Part shown: positions 55,664-64,000 of the stretch, in pieces | Layout of the letters: every line of letters begins with the position of its first letter | How positions within the stretch are numbered: position 1 is the stretch's first letter | NCBI GenBank assembly: GCA_036365515.1 | Contig: CM070873.1 | Location: 224,207,876-224,271,875, forward strand | Direction: 5' to 3' | Length of the DNA stretch: 64,000 nt | From: Torymus aiolomorphi | Lineage: Eukaryota > Arthropoda > Insecta > Hymenoptera > Torymidae | Translations under genes and position numbers: made by a program | The notes under the pieces: generated by a model | What the model was told of the DNA's origin: nothing | What the model saw: the letters and a program-made list of their open reading frames with translations, nothing else | Database searches by the model: none

Positions 55664-58600
55664 CTGCAAATATGCCAGACGGAGGTGGGGCGTTAGTTAC
55701 ATAAACGCATAAATTTATTTAATAAGTGGTATTGATGTAGAGTTATCAATTGTATTAGAAGGTATATACGTGTGATGGTAGAAGGGTATGTGATTGCTGT
55801 GTGTCACAATTTTCTGGGAATAAATTTTTAAGTTTGAATATGTTCTGGAAAATGTTAAAATCCTATAAAAGTAAACTGCAACTTTTGCCTTTAAATCGAG
55901 AATATCGATGATTATCACACTATTACGTTTATTCTGCATTTTTAAGAGAATTTTTCAAACTGGAGCGATTTTCACCGTTAGCGATAGCAATCACATTATT
56001 CTTCGCGGCTCAAGAGCCGGTTAAAGATGTATTTCTCAATATAAGATGCCCGGGAGAAGCTTATGTAACAGGGTGAAAAAGGTAGAATGGTAGCCAAGAG
56101 TTAAGGACGCGCGCTGGTGGGTATATCCCGCGACCGCCAAGGTTTTACGCAATTTTCCCGTACTTTTCTTCATAAAGCGGAGCTTTTACGATGCCCTCCT
56201 GTGCGCTTGACACTCTTTTTACAGCCTGTTTTACGCTTATTTTACGTCGCGTTATACCCGCACGTCTTTCTCTCGTATAAATTTAATAATGCCTGCGGCG
56301 TGGTATTAAAGCCCTTAAAAAAAAATAAAATAAAGAAACTGCATCGGGACCTATGCAGATGCAGGCAAATTTCGAAATCAACTGCGATCTCGATTTTCGC
56401 GGTTAATATTCCGGGACAATCAGCGTCGATGCATGTAAATGCACACGTGCAGTGCATGCGGCCATATACGCGCGGTAATCATGTGCGCATGAAATTCAAT
56501 CTCGTTAGTACACGTACGCCCCCAGTGACGATTCTGAAAAGCATCGGCTAACGAAAAGACCGACTACGGGAATCACCTGTTTATGTTACCATCGAGCGAA
56601 CGTCAATTAAATCGTCGTTGGTACCAAGAAGCTTCGGGTTTATTTTCTCTGATTATCAAACGAGGCCGATCTCAAGCTCTTATTTTTCAACTACAGCGCA
56701 TTTCGCTCTCCTCCGGTGCGGCTATATAGCGCTACACCTCCCCACTTACCTATCCACGACCTCGTTTTTTTCCCCTGTCCGCGTATATATACGCGCGCGC
56801 GCGGTTGAATGAAATTTGCTTCCTTAATTTCCCGCTCTCGCGAGTTTCTCTCTCCCTTTCTTCGCGTGTGGGCGCCCCTTTTTTCGGCTCGACCGAGTTA
56901 TGGGCGGCGGATCTTTGTTCCACGGTTCCTTTTGTGCATAATTATTTCGCGCGCAATTTTAACGCTCTCGAGCTGCCGCTGCTGCAAGCGGGAACGATTG
57001 TCGCGTGTTTACCCGCGAAAAGAGCGTGAATTATGCATGCGTGCAAAGTCTTTTAAGTGCGGTCATTTTTTTTTTGTTTCCTCGCTGTTTCATGAAAAGA
57101 TTTCGTGTTCGCGCTCGAGTGGCTATTTTTACATTCCCGAATCGAGTTGTTTCGAGTGATATTTGTCGACGCGAGAAAAAAAGTTTGGTCATTGTTTGGG
57201 TGAACTGTTATCGCTCTGTTTATTATTTGATAAGTTATATGTCTGCGATAAGTTATTGTAACAAGCGCGAGTGTGGGCATGCGCGCGTGCGAGAGTAAGC
57301 GTGTTTGTTTTGTTTGATGACTTATCACATTCATGCGGTGCTTATGAGTATAATATTATACAATTGTGAGTATAATATAATATTATACAAAATATATGGT
57401 AATATATTTACATATTACCATTTAAATGCGTGCGTGTGTATATATACAAAAGTAGTTGCTACAAATTTCTATTTTTATTATGTTATTTTTAATTTCTTAT
57501 CCCATAAGCTATTAAAAAAATACCAATTTTCGCTATTGTACACACAAAGTATTAATGATGTTGTCACCGATCCACGTAAATCTCAATCAATCCATAAATC
57601 CCTTTCCAGTGTATTTTCGCATCCCTCCATGTTTCTCAATATTTCAGCGTAACCCGGGATCGACATCGCTCCCCTTCTCAAACGAACCGACAAACACAAT
57701 TTATATTTTAATACAAACAGGAAAATCTAATCAATCCTCCGCCTCATCCTTTCCTTTAGTCTGATTCGCCTTCGTGCGGGTCGAATTCCAAGATATTTCA
57801 CCCAACTCAAGTCCTCTCCCCCTCGACCTTTCTCGTCCTATCTACTTTGTATATTTCTCCCGGGCAACTCTCTCCTCCCTTTCTAAAAATCCGTTTGTGC
57901 CTCGCGCGTTTCCTTTTATCGGCGGCGCAGCCGAGGAAAAGAGACGAGGAGGCTAGCAAGCAAGCCCAGACGATATCGATTCCCGTTCATGGATTTTTCA
58001 CTCGGTGGCGACAGTCGAAACTTTGGTAGCAGTAGCAGCAGCAGTAATAGTAGGAGAAAGAGGCGCAAGTCTCTCTTTCTCCGGAGAAATTGCAACGGCA
58101 GTTAGCGGCATGCGATTTGACCAGCACGGGGATGGGGGGATGGGGGATAGCCTCGCCGGCGGACAATTGCCCGGGAATTGACTTTTTGTTTCGGCGTTCG
58201 TTTTTTCGCGGAACGACAGGGGAGTGGCGAGAGAATGCGGCGAGTGTGCAAGTTTCATTGAATAATGATGGAAGAAACAAGCCGTTGGCAGTGCTTCCAT
58301 TCGATTCCCAGAGGTATGAGACACATATATGGCCACCGGACTATCGGAGATAGATTGAAGCGAAATGAAATAATACACGTGATTGCAATCTTTTTATTAT
58401 GATGGCATATAATCAATGTTTAATTGAAGAATAAATCGTATTATTTTTAATTTTTAAAGCGATTGCGATTTAAATTATGAGTCGGAAGAGAGAGCCCCTG
58501 TAGGCTTCAGAATCGTGTACACTTGTGCATACACGACCTTTTAACTCTATATTAGCTTTTGAGGATTATATTTATAGCATTTGATTGAACTTGGAGTTGT

Positions 58601-61600
58601 AAATTAGTACCTATACTTTATTCGAGACCGGTCGAAAGTAGAGTGGTACGTTATATGTATGTTTGTTTATGTGTGTGAGAGAGGATATAGTCAAGTTAAT
58701 CCTCTTTTATAATATTACTTTCGGCTTATTGACGCAATAAAATACTGCTTAGTAAAATAATATGAAAAAATGCTTTCAAACTTTAAAATTGTCTTCGACT
58801 CAGCATAATACTCGCAGATTTCTGCTCGATTCGCCTTTATGCGCTCCGTACGCGTATTCCAAGCCAAAGGCATACATTCGATTTAGCCAAGCGAGTTCGC
58901 GTTTTTCGCCTCTGTACGCCATGTGTTCCTCCCGGCCCGACGTTGTACACGCGCGCTTTTTCCGCATTTCGAAGCTATGCGCACATACCGAGTATACATA
59001 GTCGCGAGTTACATACAAAGGCCCGCAGCGCGGCAGAAGTCGCGCGTTATTGCGACGCAGGACCGGAATTCGATATGCTGCTGCTGCGAACAGTCCGGCG
59101 CAGCGCGGAAGGGCGAAACATTTGTCGCGGAGCGTTGGCCCTTGAGATGGTGCGACGGTGTTACTATGGGATCGCGGTCGTCAATTTTCAACGAGTATAT
59201 GCGTGACTTGAGAGATATCGGCAAACAAGGTGTTTTTGTCTTTATCCGGGGTTTCGGGTGTTATAGTGTTATCCGAGATTACGTACTTGTGTTCCTCGTT
59301 GTGCGATTTTATTAATGATTGCCTGATTTCTCTGGTAGAATCGTTAACCAAGAATTGACTATTTTTATAGCTAACTTTATGGATAAGATCAATATTCTCC
59401 TTTTATTTGATAATTGTGAAGCAATTTTAAGTAAATTTTCGCATTTACATTTGACAACGTGGATGTTTTAACTACTAGCAAGACTTTTAGGTATATATTG
59501 TATTATTGTTACATATTGATTTTCGATAAAAGTGCTTCCATTTGATTAACACATTAACTATAGATATCCTTAAGTTTCGATTTAAAAAGTAATTGGAAGA
59601 AGATATTTATATCTGAGAAGAATTGAAAGAGATGATACGATTTTTGTCCAACTGCAACTGACCCGCATTATCGTGGCCACTTATAGCCTTATCGTTAATG
59701 GGAATCGCATCAACAGTTATCGTAAAAGGTAAGATTCTTCGAGAATCTCTCGAGTGGACTCAAACAAAATATTATTGGCGCACTCAGAGACGTGCCAACA
59801 TGATTGAGAAAAACATCTGCAACGAATGATAAGGAAAGAAAAGGAAGGATTTAGAAAGAAGAGCAAATATAATTGCATCCGTTTGTTGTGCCAAAACCTA
59901 TTCATTAAACATAACAACGATCAAAATTCACCGAAGTACAAGATTTATAATTGGAATTGTATATTTATTTAGAATTATTATTTTACCGATCCACGACTTG
60001 CAAATTGATTTTAACTATAATATTGATGACCTACTTTCTATAATTTAACCGGAATGTAATATGGAACAAGCTTTTTAATCTCAACTCTTTTATACATTGT
60101 TGCTGATGGTTGTAATTTTACGTAAAGCCGATATATCATTTACTTTTTAAGCAAGTAGACACTAATTTTTCATTAATATTACGGTAACAAAAGTAAAAAA
60201 ACAGACGTAAGAATGACTTAAGGGTATTTACCTAGCACCAATATTAGCATTTAATCTTTATGATAAATATTTTAACCGAATTACATTGAGCAAAGCAAAG
60301 CCTGTAATATACGAGCCGAAGAAAGGTGAAAATACACCGGTACAAGCCAAGGGAAATAAAGTTGATTTATGCGAAATGGAACACGTTGAACTGGCGTGAG
60401 CCGGAAATGTGTCGTCGGAGGGTGTATAGAAAGCGCGCGACACCTATATGCGGAAAAATCGTAAACAGAACGCGAGAGGCCTGGCGATAAATAATCAAGA
60501 GCTCCTGTCTTTTCTCGTCGATACCTAAAATAAGGAATAGTTTATTATGCGCATATTTATGCACCGCTATTGAGTGCGCGTCATGTCATATACATGCTTT
60601 ATCAAATAAAGAATTCATTCCGCGCCTTGTTGAAGTTCATTAGAGGTTTTAATTCATTTATTGCTACAAATTTTTTTATGTCTGAGTAGTCGTGATGTTA
60701 TTTATTTGATATTTTAAAAAACCCTATTTCAGAACAGTCTATTGAATTTAATATCGATTCACGCGATGTAACGAATGTGTAGTATAAAAACCCGATTTTT
60801 TTGTTGATTTTACAAAAATAACAGAGTTACAACGCTAACATTTATTTGCGAAGCTTTTTCCGAAAGAATAGATATCAAAATAAAAACCAGCAGCGGAGAA
60901 AATCAAGTAAAATCCGGAAACCATTCCTACCTAGAATTCTTCGAAACGTATATATAAAACGGTACGCAATCAACGTATAGTAACAACTTTCATCAATAAC
61001 AAAATTCACATCTCGTCTCGGTCCATACCAATACCCACTACTCTCTCTCTTATACTTTTTCCAGCCAGCCACCCCCGTTGCCCCCCTTCCATAAAAGATA
61101 TCTCAGGAACAGCAGGTACGGCAACGATTTCATTCGTTCCACGCGATTACTTCCGCGGGCGCGCACAAAATACTCCCTCGGACGGAAAAATTCATTGGCT
61201 ACCGATGAATTATTGGCCACATGCACCGGCTAAAATCCAGGGGACTTTCTTCCGCAGTTCGCCCGATTTCTCCGCGCTGCGGATATAACGCGAGAGAAGA
61301 AGAGCAGCAGAAGAGCGCGAAGCTGCATGAAATACGGGCTCCACTCGGATTGGACTATTTTGCCGGGCGAAGGTTGTTTTTTTCGCGCGGGAGCGTCGAG
61401 ATTAACGGCGGCGTAATTCATTTGAAGTTGGCTGTGCGTATTGCGAAAAGAAGGATGAGCTATGGGGGTTAATTTTAACGACGTTAAGATGTGCCCCGAA
61501 TAGTTTTTAAATACTGTGCGCGGGGTTGATTTAGGGCGCGGGATCTTTTTCAAAGAACTTTATAAAACCAATGAATTTGGGAGTAATTAAAGTTACTTTA

Positions 61601-63116
61601 TAGTAATAAAATTAATTTCATAGTCAGCTTTACTTAAAAACGGTTGTCTGGCATATATTCGTTTTAAAAAGTCGTGTCTTGCAAATCTAAAATCAAATAT
61701 ATAGTAAAAGTAAATATCTTATGTTTTATTTGGAAACATTCAAGTCAATTACGACTGAAATTCATTGAAAATAGAGAACAAATTAGCCCCGCTCTGTCTG
61801 CGAGTATATCTTTGTTTTCATTCATTCCATGAATTAGAACTTGGAAACATATTGGATAAGGAATTGCAAACAGTGAGACAACTATGCAAAAGTAAGACAA
61901 ACTTATCCTTAATTGAAGGTAAACTCGGAGCCGCTAAAACAATTACACGCTAGCTAATTTTCGTCTCTTCATTCGAGAAAACACCGCATACTCCCATTTA
62001 CCTGTAGCCACGCGTCTCGTTCTAAACGTGAATAATCTAGCGTAAAAAGAGCGTGGAAAAGGGACGAGAGAGATATTGCGTTCGAGAGACGCAAAGGCCC
62101 TTGCGCCACGCGCAGCTACACTATATTCTGCTCCCCCTTTGCGCGTCGAGAAGCTGCGTCAAAGCGCGCACTCGCATTTTATACATTTATGCAAAGGACG
62201 ATGATTATACAGAAACCCAGACTTCGCGTATAATCAATGCGAAACGTTCAAGTTTCTCAATGTTATCTACCTTCGCCGAGTGGTAGAGGTGTGTTAGAAA
62301 TGATTTATGGATATGTAAATTGAATACACAGAGTTTAGTTTATACGTTAGTGTTACAGTCTAAATTAGATCTAAAATTTGCTTGTGCGTTTGCTCGACAG
62401 TGGTTTACTGCTACCATCGAGAAATTATGAATATTTCAACACAGTGAAATATTATGGCCGCGTGCACGGCAATCGAAAAGGATTGTCCGGGGCCGCATTT
62501 CCTCTCCCCCAATCGTCAGATTGATAATTGGAGGGGCACGGGGCGAGTTAACGAAAAGGTTTCCTCGCGGACGGCAGGCCAACAAGAGAGCAACATCTAT
62601 TATATGTATAATTAGTATAAAATCCGGGGAGCAGCAGTGCCACGAGTTGAGCGAGCGCGCAGGCAAGCGAGCGTCAAAAACAAAAGCTTCGCGGAGGCGT
62701 CAGCGTAGCTTTTCTCACCGCGCGCCGAAAAAACCAATTGACGATCGAAAAACGAGGCTTGAACGTCGATTGAAAAAAAAGAGTCAGTCACGCTCTCGCT
62801 CTCAAGCTGTGTGCGTCGGAGCCATTTTTCATTATCCTCTAATTTTATCATAAGTATTGTCAAATAAATTACATTTAAATAAAAATCGTTTCAAGCTTTT
62901 CATTTCTATCGATTCTGTGCGCATTTACCTCTTGCGAGAGGTAACAGAATAAAATTTAAAATATAGTCCTCATGAATTTTTAATCATTTTATACGTTTAC
63001 GATAAACGATAATAGGTTAATTTTTAGTAGTTCAACAAACAAACATCTTGAAGAATGCAAAAAAAAAACCAAAATCTTCATAGTGATAGGTTTAGGTTCT
63101 ATATACCTATAGGAAT
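55664..63116. other. Probable upstream intron of the metalloproteinase gene
   Basis: No exon encoding the N-terminal catalytic half or propeptide was found, and no other gene is supported. CpG-rich patches lie at about 56100-57290, 57770-58360, 58800-59300, 61080-61540 and 62040-62860, the rest being AT-rich. Because the first visible exon starts inside the catalytic domain with split codon phase, this span is most simply intron. Confidence 0.45.
59363..59562. repeat. Dispersed repeat, copy 2
   Basis: Partner of 35131-35330, same orientation and nearly the same length, about 24 kb away. Divergence is spread along the copy, which suggests an old family. Confidence 0.65.
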
Positions 63117-63886
63117 TAGGGGTGTCGGACTATTCGAAATTTGGACTACTCGGTCTGATTCTCGACTCGACGAACTCGAGTCGAGTTGGACCCATTACTC
63201 GAAAATACCGAACTACTCGAACTTCAATCGAATAATTCAAAATGATCGAACTGTTCGACATAATTGAATTGGCCGAAGTGATCCAACTGTTCAAAGTCCG
63301 ATTGAATAGTTCGAAAAAATCGAACTGTTCGATATGATTGAACTATTTGAAGCTCGGCTTGTAGCTTTTTTCTCTATCATGCATATGTAAAATTTGTTTT
63401 ATTCTATTATTATACTTCCTACGCACATTTTTTTACTTTAAGTTTCGTTCTCTATACAGTAGAGTTAAGATTCCACTTATAATTAAATATTTATTTCAGA
63501 ATAAATAGCAAAATACTATTTTTTCAGTTTTCAAAATTATTTCATTGAATCACAATTTCAAAACCTGGTTCAAACGGTTCGTCAAAACCGAATAGTCCGA
63601 CTTCGGTCGAATAGTTCGATGAAATCGAACAGTCCGATCTGGTTCGAACAGTTCGAAGAAATCGAGTAGTTCGATCACGTCCGAGTAATTCATTTGGTCC
63701 GAACAGTTCGATTGTGTACGAGTAGTTCGATCACGTCCGAGTAGTTCATTTGTTCCGAACAGTTCGATTGTGTACGAGTAGTTCGTATGATGTTGAACAG
63801 TTCAAAGTATCGAGTATTCGACTCGAGTTCGAAAAAATAGTTCGACACTGTTCAAACACGTCGGGTCGAGTATTCGTACATCCCTA
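63117..63886. mobile_element. hAT-like non-autonomous element with 8-bp target duplication
   Basis: The 8-mer ATAGGAAT is present directly before (63109-63116) and after (63887-63894) the element, as in hAT transposition. Ends TAGGGGTGTCGGACTATTCG and CGAGTATTCGTACATCCCTA are imperfect inverted repeats. Almost the entire interior except about 63360-63560 consists of degenerate units such as TCGAACAGTTCGA and CGAGTAGTTCGAT. No transposase frame. The 770-bp length is exact by these borders. Confidence 0.82.
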
Positions 63887-64000
63887 ATAGGAATACTTTA
63901 ACAATATCATTGACGACAATCTATCGACATCTAAAAATGCCTAAAAAAGTTACATGAAACCTTAGTAATTCAAAGCGTCACCCCGTCTCGAAAATCGACC

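Noticed and set aside
63117..63886. CRISPR array or simple satellite
   Set aside because: Units are degenerate, have no constant spacers, lie in a eukaryotic genome and sit within an element bounded by an 8-bp duplication.
55664..64000. Search for the upstream metalloproteinase exons (propeptide switch, first catalytic half)
   Set aside because: No cysteine-switch motif or catalytic-half segment was found in any minus-strand frame. The exons probably lie beyond the window.

Overview
The window is animal nuclear DNA, almost certainly an insect. Its genes have spliced GT-AG exons and long introns. AT-rich DNA alternates with CpG-rich islands full of GCGCGC runs, and short non-autonomous DNA transposons are abundant. 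The gene set (deltex, a matrix metalloproteinase with a GPI-type tail, ARMC5, USP30, COX19, PPCDC) fits an arthropod, and the islands recall Hymenoptera such as chalcid wasps or ants. That last step is an impression of base composition, not proof.

Layout. 300-3743 (minus): complete seven-exon ARMC5-like gene (armadillo repeats plus C-terminal BTB, 861 codons). 4200-7060: block of hairpin and foldback repeats. 8814-13354 (minus): complete five- or six-exon deltex (two WWE domains, RING, DTC); its first coding exon lies in a CpG-rich island. 14900-19800: four large palindromic elements, at least two cleanly flanked by TTAA. 21003-23051 (plus): complete six-exon USP30-type mitochondrial deubiquitinase. 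27642-27908 (plus): single-exon COX19. 29643-31065 (plus): two-exon PPCDC. 33419-55663 (minus): 3' part of a matrix metalloproteinase gene, from the zinc-binding helix through the linker and hemopexin domain to a hydrophobic GPI-type tail. One internal intron is about 18.9 kb, and the 5' exons lie beyond the right edge.

The genes do not form an operon-like unit. Three (USP30, COX19, PPCDC) are mitochondrial or metabolic housekeeping genes on the plus strand. Two (deltex and the metalloproteinase) are developmental genes with large introns on the minus strand.

The most striking non-genic content is the mobile-element record. There is a 770-bp hAT-like element with a perfect 8-bp target duplication, filled with degenerate CGAA/TTCG units. 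There is a family of TTAA-flanked (piggyBac-type) MITEs. There is a TA-flanked hairpin MITE family with a 'Russian doll' of insertions at 46120-47108. A 588-bp inverted-repeat element carries a hammerhead-ribozyme-like core. No CRISPR array, rRNA gene or intact tRNA gene was seen. All exon joins were worked out by eye from splice signals and reading phase and have no transcript support.
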